A stretch of DNA of 64,000 bases, taken from positions 1-64,000 of the forward strand of contig NZ_CP031834.1 in NCBI RefSeq assembly GCF_003590645.1, in the 5' to 3' direction. Shown here piece by piece: positions 45,074-54,737 of this stretch (its first letter is position 1; every line of letters begins with the position of its first letter). A program made the translations under genes and the position numbers. Source of the DNA: Mesorhizobium sp. DCY119 (GTDB taxonomy: Bacteria; Pseudomonadota; Alphaproteobacteria; Rhizobiales; Rhizobiaceae). The notes beneath the pieces were generated by a model that was not told the origin of the DNA, did no database searches, and was given only the letters and a program-made list of their open reading frames with translations.

Positions 45074-45694
45074 ATGCGACGCACGAAATCGGAGTCGGAA
45101 GAGACGCGGCAACATATTGTTGATGCCGCCGAGACGGTGTTTCTTGACATGGGCGTGTCGCGGGCTTCGCTGGAACGCATCGCCCATGAGGCCGGGCTGA
45201 CGCGTGGGGCGATCTACTGGCATTTCTCCAACAAACAGCAGCTTTTCAACGCGATGACGGACCGTGTGCGCTCGCTTCACAGCGCACTGCTGGAAACGCA
45301 GATCGAAGAAACCTCGACCGATCCTCTCAGCTTTATCGAGGAACGCGCCTTCGAGATTATCAGGCTGTTCGAGGAAGACGAGCACACCCGCAAGGTCTAT
45401 CAAATTATTGTGACGCGCTGCGAATATGTCGGTGAGATGCAGGAGGCCCTCGTTTGGCAGCGCTCTCTTCACGACACGATGGCGGCTGTGTTCGACCGAG
45501 CATTCGAACTGGCCGAATCAAGAGGTGAGTTGGCGAACGGCTGGGACGCCAAGTCGGCGTCGACCATGTTTCATTGCTTCATATCGGGCATGCTGAACGA
45601 TTGGCTGCGCTACGATTTCAATTCGGAGTTCGCCAAATCCGTTCGGTGCTCGCTGCGGTGTCTCCTGAATTGCTTTGGCGTCAGCCCAAGGTGA
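45074..45694 (+). CDS. AcrR/TtgR-type TetR repressor of the RND pump
   Basis: A 206-residue protein with MRRTKSESEETRQHIVDAAETVFLDMGVSRASLERIAHEAGLTRGAIYWHFSNKQQLFNAM, the HTH of AcrR/TtgR/MexZ-type repressors, and the matching C-terminal domain (RGAIYWHF is nearly invariant in this group). It is divergent from the pump operon with an AcrR-like operator between. It should repress the pump and release on binding pump substrates. Confidence 0.92.
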   Translation: MRRTKSESEETRQHIVDAAETVFLDMGVSRASLERIAHEAGLTRGAIYWHFSNKQQLFNAMTDRVRSLHSALLETQIEETSTDPLSFIEERAFEIIRLFEEDEHTRKVYQIIVTRCEYVGEMQEALVWQRSLHDTMAAVFDRAFELAESRGELANGWDAKSASTMFHCFISGMLNDWLRYDFNSEFAKSVRCSLRCLLNCFGVSPR

Positions 45695-45766
45695 TTTGCG
45701 CTTCGGGTCGTTGAGTGCTTCCCGAAGCAGGCCGCTGACCCTGTGAGGTTCGCCAGAGCACTCCTG

Positions 45767-47011
45767 TCAAGCCGAGACTCGCAGCCCATTCCTGGCCATC
45801 CGGCCACGCGCCATGATGACGGACATGTGTGCGCCGTCGCCCTGCAGCAGGCTGATGTCGGACAGAGGATCGCCATCGACCACCAGAAGGTCGGCGGCGG
45901 CACCCGTTGCGATGACGCCGGCCTCTCCTTCCAGGCGACAGAGTCTTGCGCCGATGACGGTTGCAGAGCGAATGATCTCGGCGGGCGTCAGCACCTTGGC
46001 GAGAATCTCGAATTCCATGCAGTGATATTTGCGCAGCTGGCCGAGCAGGTCGGAGCCGAAGGCCATGGGCAGGCCGGCATCGCGCATGATTTCGAGCGAC
46101 CGCAGGCCGCCATTGCGCACGATGTCGATCTTGGCGAACTCGGCAGCGCCCAGGCCCAACGCCTTGCCTTCCAGCGCCAGCGCGTCATAGGCAACCAGTG
46201 TCGGCACGGCGATGCAACCCTTCTCGGCAGCGAGACGCGCAGTCTCGGGCTCGATCAGATTGCAATGCTCGAGCGAATGGACGCCAAGCTCGACGCAGCG
46301 GCCGATCGACTTGTCGGTGTAGACATGCGCCGAGACATAGAGGCCGGCATTGTCGGCTTCCTCGACCATAGCCAGGATTTCGTCGCGCGAATACTGGATG
46401 GAATGGATCGGATCGTTCGGCGAGGAGACGCCGCCATTGGCCATGACCTTGATGAAATTCGCACCTTCCTTGATCATGGTGCGGCAGGCGGCGCGGACAT
46501 TGTCGACGCCATCGACGATCAATCCCATCGAGCCGACGCGGTCGGAGAACAGGCCGGGCCGATCGTCGGTGCGGGTGCGCAGGTCGGCATGGCCGCCGGT
46601 CGTGGTCAGGCCCTTGCCGCAGATGACCAGACGCGGGCCGACAATCAGCCCTTCATTGACCGCGCGCACGAGGCCGTAGTCGGCGCCACCGAGATCGCGC
46701 AGCGTGGTGAAGCCTCGCATCAGCGCCTCGTTCATCACGCGCGCCGAGCGCAGTGCAGCCAACGATGACGGTGCCGTCATGTTGGCCCAGAGGTCGAGCG
46801 TTTCGGCGACGACATGGACGTGGCAGTCGATCAGCCCCGGCATGATGGTGCGGCCGCCAAGGGCGATTTCGGTCGTGTCGGATGGTGCGTGGATGGACGA
46901 GCCGACAGCGGCGATCCTGTCGCCGGTGACCAGTACATCGATGCCGTCGCGCAGCACGCCTGCTTCCGGATCGAGAAGGCGGCCGCCGGTGAAAAGAGTG
47001 CTCTGCGTCAT
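45767..47011 (-). CDS. Metal-dependent amidohydrolase (imidazolonepropionase/prolidase-like)
   Basis: A 414-residue amidohydrolase. The metal site is GLIDCHVHVV (HxH), the Lys of NFIKVMANGG, the His pair in LYVSAHVYT and GVHSLEHCNL, and the Asp of AFGSDLLG. Relatives include the Sgx9260-type prolidases that cleave N-acyl or peptidyl proline and arginine carboxypeptidases. It ends the long peptide operon, 23 bases after the DppF-type gene, and fits a role in breaking down the imported compound. Confidence 0.88.
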   Translation of the reverse strand: MTQSTLFTGGRLLDPEAGVLRDGIDVLVTGDRIAAVGSSIHAPSDTTEIALGGRTIMPGLIDCHVHVVAETLDLWANMTAPSSLAALRSARVMNEALMRGFTTLRDLGGADYGLVRAVNEGLIVGPRLVICGKGLTTTGGHADLRTRTDDRPGLFSDRVGSMGLIVDGVDNVRAACRTMIKEGANFIKVMANGGVSSPNDPIHSIQYSRDEILAMVEEADNAGLYVSAHVYTDKSIGRCVELGVHSLEHCNLIEPETARLAAEKGCIAVPTLVAYDALALEGKALGLGAAEFAKIDIVRNGGLRSLEIMRDAGLPMAFGSDLLGQLRKYHCMEFEILAKVLTPAEIIRSATVIGARLCRLEGEAGVIATGAAADLLVVDGDPLSDISLLQGDGAHMSVIMARGRMARNGLRVSA

Positions 47012-47034
47012 GGCAAATTCCGAAGGGCTTGAGG

Positions 47035-48009
47035 TTACTTGTTGTGGCAGGCGACCAGCTGGCCGCCTTCCCGCTCGGTCAGCGCCGGCTCGACAGTGCG
47101 GCAGACTTCCGTCGCCAGCGCGCAGCGGGTGTGGAAGGCGCAGCCGGAGGGTTTGCGGGTGGCGCTGGGGATGTCGTCATTGCTGGCGCTGAACTTGTGG
47201 CGCTTGCGCGGGTCCATCGATGGCGCCGAGCTCATCAGCAGTTCGGTGTAGGGATGGACCGGCGCTGCAAAGATGCGTTTCTTGGGAGCTATCTCGACGA
47301 TGCGCCCCAGATACATCACCGCCACGCGGTGGGAGATGTATTCGACGACGCCAAGATCGTGCGACACGGCGAGATAGGATACGCCGAGGTCACGTTGCAG
47401 ATCGCTGAGCAGGTTGAGGATCTGCGCCTGAACGGACACGTCGAGTGCCGAGACAGGCTCGTCGCAGACGATGATATCAGGCTTGAGCGCAAGCGCGCGG
47501 GCGATGCCGATACGCTGGCGCTGACCGCCCGAGAACTGATGCGCGAAATTGTCGGCTTGGTCGGGGCGCAGGCCCACCCGCTGCATGAGCTCAGTGACGG
47601 TGGAGCGCCTCTCCTCCATGGTTCCGACATTGTGGATGTCGAGCGGGGCGCGGATGATATCGCGGACGCGCTGGCGCGGGTTGAGCGAGGAGAACGGATC
47701 CTGGAACACGATCTGCATGCGCTTGCGGTAGCTCTTGAGCGCCGCGCGACCGAAGCTTTTGATCTCCTGGCCATCGAAATGCACGGTTCCGCCGGTCGGC
47801 TTGACCAGCCCCATGAGCGCAAGGCCGGTCGTTGACTTGCCGCAGCCGCTTTCGCCCACGAGGCTGAGCGTTTCGCCACGGCCAAGGGTGAAGCTGACAC
47901 CGTCAACCGCCTTGACCGAACCGACCTGGCGCTGAAACACGCCGGCGCGGATAGGGAAATGGACGGCGAGATTGTCGACGCTGAGAAGCGGGGCGCTATC
48001 AGGCTGCAT
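47035..48009 (-). CDS. Dipeptide/oligopeptide ABC transporter ATPase (DppF/OppF type)
   Basis: A 324-residue ATPase with Walker [11 protein letters not shown]-loop [11 protein letters not shown], signature [15 protein letters not shown], Walker [13 protein letters not shown] and the oligopeptide C-terminal domain ([20 protein letters not shown]) with the cysteines typical of the family. ATG 48009 overlaps the preceding ATPase gene by 11 bases. It pairs with the DppD-type subunit to drive uptake. Confidence 0.93.
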   Translation of the reverse strand: MQPDSAPLLSVDNLAVHFPIRAGVFQRQVGSVKAVDGVSFTLGRGETLSLVGESGCGKSTTGLALMGLVKPTGGTVHFDGQEIKSFGRAALKSYRKRMQIVFQDPFSSLNPRQRVRDIIRAPLDIHNVGTMEERRSTVTELMQRVGLRPDQADNFAHQFSGGQRQRIGIARALALKPDIIVCDEPVSALDVSVQAQILNLLSDLQRDLGVSYLAVSHDLGVVEYISHRVAVMYLGRIVEIAPKKRIFAAPVHPYTELLMSSAPSMDPRKRHKFSASNDDIPSATRKPSGCAFHTRCALATEVCRTVEPALTEREGGQLVACHNK

Positions 48010-49003
48010 CGGCGTGCTCCCAGCAGGCGGCCCAATGGCCGGGGCGCTTTTCTTCGAATGGCGGACGTTCTTCGAGACAGCGCGCAGAGGCATTCGGGCA
48101 ACGCGGCGCGAAGGCACAACCCTTGGGCAAATCCCACAACGGCGGCACGGTGCCGGAGATGTCGGCGAGGCGGTCGTCTTCTTCGCTCGACGCGCCCGCG
48201 CGCGGCACGGCGCCCATCAGGCCGATCGTATAGGGATGGAGCGGCCGGTCGAAGAGATCGTAGATGCTGGCTTCCTCGACCTTGCGGCCGGCATACATGA
48301 CGATCACCCGGTCGGCGACTTCGGAAACCACGCCGAGATCGTGCGTGATCAAAATCTGCGCCGTGCCTAGGCGCTTCTGCAGGTCGGAAATCAGCCCCAA
48401 TATCTGCGCCTGAATGGTGACGTCGAGCGCCGTCGTGGGTTCGTCCGCGATGATGATCTTGGGATCGCAGGCCAGAGCCAGGGCGATCATGGCGCGCTGG
48501 CGCATGCCACCCGACAGTTCGTGCGGGAACTGCCCTGCCCTGCGGCGCGGATCGGGCATCTGCACCAGTTGCAGCGCCTCGATGGCGCGTTCATAGGCTT
48601 GTTTGCGGCTAACGTTGCGATGCTGCCGCACAGCTTCGGCAATCTGCTCGCCGATCCTGAGAACCGGATTGAGTGCCGTCAGCGGCTCCTGGAAGATCAT
48701 GGCGATCTGCTCACCGCGCATATCCTCGACCTGCCGCTGGCCCATTGCCAGGAAATCCACGCCGTCGATCAGGATCTTGCCGGAAGCCACCTCCGCCGCA
48801 TCGGGAAGCAGGCGCAGCAGCGACAGCGCCGTCATGGATTTGCCGCAGCCGCTTTCGCCGACGATGCACAGCGTTTCGCCGGTATGAACCGAGAAGTTCA
48901 TGTCGGAAACGACCGCGAACGAACCGTTCGCCCCGCGAATCCGGATTTCGAGATCCTGGACCGCGAGGACCGGCGCTGTTGTCGCGTTGGGTGCAGCACT
49001 CAT
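47999..49003 (-). CDS. Dipeptide/oligopeptide ABC transporter ATPase (DppD/OppD type)
   Basis: A 334-residue ATPase with Walker [11 protein letters not shown]-loop [11 protein letters not shown], signature [15 protein letters not shown], Walker [13 protein letters not shown] and the C-terminal cysteine motif [18 protein letters not shown] 49003 (MSAAPN) was chosen; the longer frame has no support. It is part of the peptide uptake operon. Confidence 0.93.
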   Translation of the reverse strand: MSAAPNATTAPVLAVQDLEIRIRGANGSFAVVSDMNFSVHTGETLCIVGESGCGKSMTALSLLRLLPDAAEVASGKILIDGVDFLAMGQRQVEDMRGEQIAMIFQEPLTALNPVLRIGEQIAEAVRQHRNVSRKQAYERAIEALQLVQMPDPRRRAGQFPHELSGGMRQRAMIALALACDPKIIIADEPTTALDVTIQAQILGLISDLQKRLGTAQILITHDLGVVSEVADRVIVMYAGRKVEEASIYDLFDRPLHPYTIGLMGAVPRAGASSEEDDRLADISGTVPPLWDLPKGCAFAPRCPNASARCLEERPPFEEKRPGHWAACWEHADAA

Positions 49004-49067
49004 CGTTGTCTTTTCCCTGCGAGGGCACCGCAGCCGGAAAGCCGCGATGCCGGTGCCTGCCGTAGGT

Positions 49068-50012
49068 TCAGTCGGTCGCGCCTTCGAGGTTGCCGACCAT
49101 GAAGCCATAGTCGCCGCTGGCAACGAGGTTGCGCGTCAAATGCTGCATGATCATCACGCCGTTTTCGAAGGGTGTCGGGATTTCCTCCAGCACTTCGAAG
49201 CTGTATGGGCTGACGACGCGGCCGAGCAGCTGGCCGCCCTTGATGACCTCGCCATTGGCCGGAGCCAGCGGTTCGAGCCAGCCTGCCTGGGTCGGGCGAA
49301 TGCCGGCCAGTTCGTTGACCACGATCTGCTTCGGGTTCTGCCACGGGTCGCCCGGAATGGCTCCAGCGGTGCGCAGCATGTTGAGCACGCCATCGACCGT
49401 GCGCTTCAGGTACGGCGTCTGGTCGACGATGCCGCCGCCCAGCTCGATCACGGCAACCGGGATGTTGCGCGTGTCGATGGTCACAGTCTTGGTGGTGCCG
49501 CCGAACACGGTGCCCTGCTTGTTGTCAACCGGGCGATAGAGCAGCTTGGAGCCGAAGGCGCGCGAAAGTTTCTCGTCATTCCAGATATAGACATAGTCGA
49601 CGGTCGGGCGGTCGGTGCCGGAATGAAGGTCGATATGCACGTCAATGACGTTGAGAAACCGCTCGGTCAGCGCATGGGCCAGTTGCTGGCTGTAGGTGCC
49701 CTTGGGATTGCCGGGGAACTGGCGGTTCAAGTCAACCTTGTCGATGGTGGAGAAGCGCTCGTTGACGGCAAAGGCATGAGGGTTGGCGACCGGCAGCAAC
49801 AGGATGCGGCCCTTGAGCGGCGTGTCCATGAGGATGCGGAAGAGCTCCAGGATAGCCTGCGAGCCGGTGTTCTCGTTACCGTGGATCGAGGCCGAAATGC
49901 CGATGGTGGGACCATCCTGCTCGCCCACCAGTTCGTGCATGAACAGGACGGCGTCGCTGCCGTCGGCGTGGGTGGTGAACTTCGGACGAAGCTGGTTAAT
50001 CGACTTGACCAT
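49068..50012 (-). CDS. Succinylglutamate desuccinylase/aspartoacylase-family deacylase
   Basis: A 314-residue zinc hydrolase: SIHGNENTGSQAILELF (HxxE ligands), KVDLNRQFPG, HIDLHSGTDR (third ligand) and the base in VIELGGG. The C-terminal part (LEPLAPANGEVIKGGQLLGRVVSPYSFEVLEEI) is the barrel-like domain of M14-type desuccinylases. It likely removes an N-acyl group from an amino acid or peptide after import. It lies between the permease and ATPase genes. Confidence 0.87.
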   Translation of the reverse strand: MVKSINQLRPKFTTHADGSDAVLFMHELVGEQDGPTIGISASIHGNENTGSQAILELFRILMDTPLKGRILLLPVANPHAFAVNERFSTIDKVDLNRQFPGNPKGTYSQQLAHALTERFLNVIDVHIDLHSGTDRPTVDYVYIWNDEKLSRAFGSKLLYRPVDNKQGTVFGGTTKTVTIDTRNIPVAVIELGGGIVDQTPYLKRTVDGVLNMLRTAGAIPGDPWQNPKQIVVNELAGIRPTQAGWLEPLAPANGEVIKGGQLLGRVVSPYSFEVLEEIPTPFENGVMIMQHLTRNLVASGDYGFMVGNLEGATD

Positions 50013-50030
50013 ACGATTATTCCTTCAGTG

Positions 50031-50885
50031 TTATTTGGCCTTGCCGGCCTTTGCCTCGCCACGCGAAAGCTGGCGTGGATCGAGAATGTCCCTCAGCCCG
50101 TCGCCGAGGAGATTGAAGCCGAGCACGGTGATCATGATGGCCGCACCGGCGATGATGGAGAGCCAGGGCGCATCGCGCATGAACTTGGTGCCGTAAGACA
50201 GCGTCCAGCCCCAGGTCGGCGTGGGCGGCGGCAGGCCGAAACCGAGGAAGCTCAGCGCCGATTCCGCGATGATGGCCGTGCCAAGCCCCAGCGAGGCAAG
50301 CACGATGATCGGCCCCAATGCGTTGGGCAGGATTTCCCTGAACAGAATGCGCGCCGGACTGGCACCGAGTGCGCGTGCCGCCTGCACATAGTTCTGCTCG
50401 CGCAACACCAGCGTGGTCGAGCGCACGACGCGGGCATATTCGGTCCATGCGACGACGATGATGGCGATGGAGACATTCAGCACGCCGGGGCCGAGCACCG
50501 CGACAATGGCCAACGCCAGCACGATCGCCGGGAAGCCCAGGAAGATATCGGTGATGCGCATCAACACCTGATCGACCCAGCCGCCGAAATAGCCGGCGAC
50601 CAGACCGACCACCGTGCCGATGAGCGTCGAACAGAACACCGAGATCACGGCGATGGTCAGCGACACGCGCGCGCCGAAAACGGTGCGGGACCAGAGATCG
50701 CGGCCGAAATTGTCGGTGCCGAGCCAATGATCAAGCGACGGACCGGCAAAGCGGTTGCGCATATCCATCTGCTCGACGCCATGGGTTGCGACATAGGGAG
50801 CAAAGACGGCGCACAGGATGACGACGAGCGAGATCACCGCGCCGACGACGAAAGACGTGTTCCTGAGGGGTTTGGGGATGCGCAT
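50031..50885 (-). CDS. Peptide ABC transporter permease (DppC type)
   Basis: A 284-residue inner-membrane permease with about six helices, the N-terminal cytoplasmic start MRIPKPLRNTSF, the conserved SLDHWLGTDNFGRDLWSR entry motif and the ATPase-contact EAA loop AARALGASPARILFREILPNALGPI. It lies 5 bases after the DppB-type gene; their proteins form the channel. Confidence 0.93.
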   Translation of the reverse strand: MRIPKPLRNTSFVVGAVISLVVILCAVFAPYVATHGVEQMDMRNRFAGPSLDHWLGTDNFGRDLWSRTVFGARVSLTIAVISVFCSTLIGTVVGLVAGYFGGWVDQVLMRITDIFLGFPAIVLALAIVAVLGPGVLNVSIAIIVVAWTEYARVVRSTTLVLREQNYVQAARALGASPARILFREILPNALGPIIVLASLGLGTAIIAESALSFLGFGLPPPTPTWGWTLSYGTKFMRDAPWLSIIAGAAIMITVLGFNLLGDGLRDILDPRQLSRGEAKAGKAK

Positions 50886-50890
50886 GACGG

Positions 50891-51871
50891 TCAGCTCAGG
50901 CGGATGCGCGGATCGACCGCGGCGTAGAGGAGATCGACCACCAGATTGACCAGCGCAAAGATGATGGCGAAGGTCAGCACGATGCCCTGAATGAGCGGCA
51001 GGTCGCGTTGCGATATGGCCGCGATGGTCAACTGGCCAAGCCCCGGCCAGGCGAAGATGCTCTCGGTCAGGACCGCACCACCCAGCAGCGCCCCGAAGCG
51101 CAGGCCGATGACGCTCAGCACCGGCAGAAGCGCATTGCGCAGGGCATGGCGGACGACGACACGGTGGCGGCGCAATCCCTTGGCGTAGGCGGTACGAACA
51201 AAATCCTCGCGCAGGACTTCCAGCATCGATGCGCGCACCAGCCGGGAAATGATGGCGGCCGAATTGGCGGCCAGCGCCAGTGCCGGCAAGGCAATGTGGC
51301 TAAGCGAATCCCAGAGCACCTGCGGCCGGCCGCTGAAAGCGGCAAACAAGGCCTCATGCAGTGGCACGCCCCGACCGATCGCCGGCAGCCAACCCAGCTT
51401 CACCGCAAACAGAAGCATCAGCAGCAGGCCGAGCCAGTAGACCGGCATCGAAACGCCGATCTGGGCGAAAAGCATGGTGACGGTGTCGACCCACGAGCCC
51501 TGGCGGATCGCGGCATAGACGCCAAGCGTGAGCCCGATGATCGCGGCCAGCAGGAGAGAGACGACGGCGAGTTCGATCGTCGGACCGAGGCGGCCGAGGA
51601 TGATTTCCGACACTGGCTGGTTCTGGAAGATGGAGCGGCCCATATCGCCATGCAGCAGTGCGACGAAATAGTCCCACAGGCGGATATACCAGGGATCGTT
51701 CAGGCCCAGGCTATTACGCAGATTGACGATGGCCTCCGGCGTGGCGTCCTGTCCCAAAAGAACGGCTGCCGGGTCGCCGGGGATGAGCAGCAGCAGGCCA
51801 AAGGTGACGATGACCATGCCGATGGCCATCGGGATCAGCATCAGCAGCCGGCGGACTACATAGGCGATCAT
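50891..51871 (-). CDS. Peptide ABC transporter permease (DppB type)
   Basis: A 326-residue permease beginning MIAYVVRRLLMLIPMAIGMVIVTFGLLLLIPGDPA, the standard DppB N-terminus, with six helices and the EAA loop RTAYAKGLRRHRVVVRHALRNALLPVLSVIG. It forms the channel with the DppC-type protein downstream. Confidence 0.94.
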   Translation of the reverse strand: MIAYVVRRLLMLIPMAIGMVIVTFGLLLLIPGDPAAVLLGQDATPEAIVNLRNSLGLNDPWYIRLWDYFVALLHGDMGRSIFQNQPVSEIILGRLGPTIELAVVSLLLAAIIGLTLGVYAAIRQGSWVDTVTMLFAQIGVSMPVYWLGLLLMLLFAVKLGWLPAIGRGVPLHEALFAAFSGRPQVLWDSLSHIALPALALAANSAAIISRLVRASMLEVLREDFVRTAYAKGLRRHRVVVRHALRNALLPVLSVIGLRFGALLGGAVLTESIFAWPGLGQLTIAAISQRDLPLIQGIVLTFAIIFALVNLVVDLLYAAVDPRIRLS

Positions 51872-51920
51872 GTCGTCGGCTCCCCTTGGTTGGTCGGTTG
51901 AAGGACGGCGATCATCCCGG

Positions 51921-53096
51921 TCAGCCGATCACGACGTCTTCGATCCTGCGCGGATAATGGGTCATGGAGTCTGGCCCTTCCGCGGTGATCAGGACGGTGT
52001 CGGCGATGCGATATCCGGCAAAATCGGGCACGAAGATCGCCGGTTCACTGGAGGTGATCATGCCGGGCGTCAGGATGGTCTGGTCGCCCGCCTCGACCCA
52101 GGGCGGCTCGTGGAACATCACGCCCATGCCGTGGCCGACGCGGTGGAGCAGATAGTCGCTCATGCCGCTGTCGCGGATATAGGCCAGCGCCAGATTGTCG
52201 GCGGAAGCACAGGTGTGACCGGCAATCAGTGCAGCGGTAGCCATCCGCTGAGCCTCGAACGCGACGGCATAGTGGTCCTGCTGTTGCGCGGTCGGCTCGC
52301 CGATGAACAGAGTCCGCTCGCTTTCGGCAGCACGTCCGCCGACGCGGCAGCCGAGCGACAGGATGATGCTTTCTCCGCGCTTCACCGGATTGCCGGTAGG
52401 CATGCCATGCGGAAAGGCGGAACGTGCCCCGGAATAGACCAGCCCGCTCGCCAGTCCTTGCACCAGCATCACGTCGGCATGGTCCTCATGCATGATCTTC
52501 ATGGCATGGCGCGAAACGAAGGATTCGATCTCGATTTCGCTCGGCAGCGTGCCACCCTTACGCATGGCCTCAGCGATGAGGCCGACGCCTGCAGTGACCA
52601 TCTCGTCGGAAATCCGCGCGGCTTCCCGGTGCAGCACGATCTCCTCGGGATATTTGATCAGCCGCATCTTCTGGACGATGTCGGACGGGATCACGCGGGC
52701 AGCATTGGGAAAGGCCGCCTCGATCTGCCCGACACGGGCCAGCGAAATGGCGTGGCTGTAGGCAACCGTGCCTTTCATGTCGGGAAAAGCTCGGCCCAGA
52801 ACGCTGAAGGGTCGGTCGACGCCCGGAAACTCGAAATAGACGATCGGTTCGGCGGCAATGTTCTGATGCGCGGCGTGGCTGCGCTCGAGTTCGGGCAACA
52901 GCAGGAATGCGCCGGTTCGGGTGATGGCAAAGACGACGGGGCGTTCGGTCGTGTAGTGCGAAAAGCCAGTCGTGTAGATCACATCGTCGTTGGAATCGAG
53001 CAGCAGCAGGTCAATGCCGGCTTCCTCCATGTGGCCGCGGATGTCCGCATGCACCTTGGCATAGTATTCGTGGCTGAGGACTTGATGAAAGGCCAT
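51921..53096 (-). CDS. M24-family 'pita-bread' hydrolase (creatinase/prolidase type)
   Basis: A 391-residue protein with an N-terminal creatinase-like domain (SNDDVIYTTGFSHYTTERPVVFAITRTG) and a C-terminal M24 fold (HRVGHGMGVMFHEPPWVEAG, SSEPAIFVPDFAGYRIADTVLIT). The two metal-binding Asp of aminopeptidase P/prolidase (DxG...SDxTR) are missing: the segment reads SLGCRVGGRAAESERTLFIG. I recall a similar ALERTLF in creatinase, which needs no metal. It is therefore better read as a creatinase-type C-N hydrolase than as a metallopeptidase. ATG 53096 was chosen. Confidence 0.85.
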   Translation of the reverse strand: MAFHQVLSHEYYAKVHADIRGHMEEAGIDLLLLDSNDDVIYTTGFSHYTTERPVVFAITRTGAFLLLPELERSHAAHQNIAAEPIVYFEFPGVDRPFSVLGRAFPDMKGTVAYSHAISLARVGQIEAAFPNAARVIPSDIVQKMRLIKYPEEIVLHREAARISDEMVTAGVGLIAEAMRKGGTLPSEIEIESFVSRHAMKIMHEDHADVMLVQGLASGLVYSGARSAFPHGMPTGNPVKRGESIILSLGCRVGGRAAESERTLFIGEPTAQQQDHYAVAFEAQRMATAALIAGHTCASADNLALAYIRDSGMSDYLLHRVGHGMGVMFHEPPWVEAGDQTILTPGMITSSEPAIFVPDFAGYRIADTVLITAEGPDSMTHYPRRIEDVVIG

Positions 53097-53165
53097 CGCT
53101 GATCTCGCTGGAAACTGGAAAAGCCGGTCGGCATCAAGGCTGATGCCGACCGCGGGTGTCATCGC

Positions 53166-54701
53166 TCAATCGGCAAGCCCGATCAGCCCGCGCATGTTGC
53201 CGCGTGGCGTCGCCTGCACCTCGCCCAGCTTCTTCGAGTAGAACAGCTGGTAGCCCTGCGCCGAGACGATGAAGTAAGGCAGGTCCTTGGCCAGGATGGT
53301 TGCTGCATCCTGGTAAAATTTGGCGCGTCCGGCCTGATCGAGCGTCGAGCGCCCGGCCTGCAGGAGCTTGTCGACTTCCGGATTGGAGTAGCCGCCCCAG
53401 TTGGTCGAGCCGCCCGTCGTCAGCTGGGCAAACATCAGCCGGTCGGGATCGACGATGTTGAGCCAGCCGAGCAGTGCGATCTGGTGCTGGCTCTTTTGCA
53501 CGTAATTGGTCGAGAAGGACGGCCAGTCGCTGATCTTGGCGTCCGCCTTCACGCCGGCCTGCTGGAACATCGCCTGCATGAATTCGATGGTCTGGACGCG
53601 GTTGGGGTCTTCGCTGTGGGTGGAGAGCGTCACCTCCAGCGGCTTGCCGTCCTTGTCGAGGATGCCGTCGCCGTTGCTGTCCTTCCAGCCCATCTCGTTG
53701 AACAGGGCGACCGCGCCCTGCACGTCGAAACCGGGCTGCGAAATCTTGTCCGAATAGGCCCAGGACGATGGCAGGATGATCGAATGCGCGACCTGATCGA
53801 CGCCGTGATAGATGTCGTTGACGATCGTCTGCTGGTCCACCAGCATCGAGAAGGCTTGGCGCATCTTCGGGTCGGCCAGAAGCGGGTCCTTGGTGTTGAA
53901 GTTGAGATAGTTCACGCCCAGCCCGGCCGTGATGACATTGCCGAAGCGATCGTCGGCCTTGAGCCGCTCGATATCCTGCGGCGACAGCGGCGACTGGATG
54001 ACGTCCAGGTCGCCGGCTTCGAAAGCCTGCGCGCGGGCAGAATTGTCGCCGATGATCTTGACGGTGGCCTTTTCGACTTTACCGGCATCACGCCAGTAAT
54101 TTTCGTTGGCCTCAAGCACGATCTCGCTGCCACGGTTCCACGAGGCAAGCTTCATCGGGCCGGCGCCGACCGGCTTGAGGGCGATGTCCGCGCCACCCTC
54201 GACCAGCTTCTTGGGCACGATGCCGATGTCGAGATAGCTCAGCAGCGGCGCATAGGGCGCGCTCAGCGTGAACTTGACGGTCTGCGGATCGACGGCTTCG
54301 ACAGCCTTGATCGGCGAGTACAGCGCACGCTGCGGCGCATTGAAGGCCGGATCGATGATGGTGGTATAGGTGAAGACCACATCGTCGGCGGTCAGCGGCG
54401 AACCGTCGGAGAATTTGAGATCGGGCCGCAGCTTGAAGATGAAGGTCTGCGGATCCGGGTTCTCCCAGCTCTCGGCAAGGTCCGGCACCGGCTCGAGCTT
54501 CGGCGTGATGTGGACCAGACCGGCATAGATAAGATCGCCGACGCGGGCGGCCGTGGTATCGCGGGCAAGACGCGGATCGAGGGTGCCGGCATCGACGTCG
54601 GTGCCGATGACGATGGCTTTGCCATCCTGGGCCATCGACGGCTGGATCGCAGCCAACGCCAGAGCCAGAACTGCACTGGTGGTCAATAGAAGTTTCTTCA
54701 T
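53166..54701 (-). CDS. Peptide ABC transporter substrate-binding protein (SBP_bac_5)
   Basis: A 511-residue exported binding protein with a signal peptide (MKKLLLTTSAVLALALAAIQPSMAQ) and the family's motifs: DVDAGTLDPRLARDTTAARVGDLIYAGLV, LAESWENPDPQTFIFKLRPDLKFSDGSPLTADDVVFTY and NFNTKDPLLADPKMRQAFSMLVDQQTI. It delivers its ligand (peptide or similar) to the DppBC channel. It is the first structural gene of the operon, 36 bases after the GntR gene. Confidence 0.95.
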   Translation of the reverse strand: MKKLLLTTSAVLALALAAIQPSMAQDGKAIVIGTDVDAGTLDPRLARDTTAARVGDLIYAGLVHITPKLEPVPDLAESWENPDPQTFIFKLRPDLKFSDGSPLTADDVVFTYTTIIDPAFNAPQRALYSPIKAVEAVDPQTVKFTLSAPYAPLLSYLDIGIVPKKLVEGGADIALKPVGAGPMKLASWNRGSEIVLEANENYWRDAGKVEKATVKIIGDNSARAQAFEAGDLDVIQSPLSPQDIERLKADDRFGNVITAGLGVNYLNFNTKDPLLADPKMRQAFSMLVDQQTIVNDIYHGVDQVAHSIILPSSWAYSDKISQPGFDVQGAVALFNEMGWKDSNGDGILDKDGKPLEVTLSTHSEDPNRVQTIEFMQAMFQQAGVKADAKISDWPSFSTNYVQKSQHQIALLGWLNIVDPDRLMFAQLTTGGSTNWGGYSNPEVDKLLQAGRSTLDQAGRAKFYQDAATILAKDLPYFIVSAQGYQLFYSKKLGEVQATPRGNMRGLIGLAD

Positions 54702-54737
54702 TGTTTGTTCCCCTTTTTTTGTTTTGCGAGACGGCTT

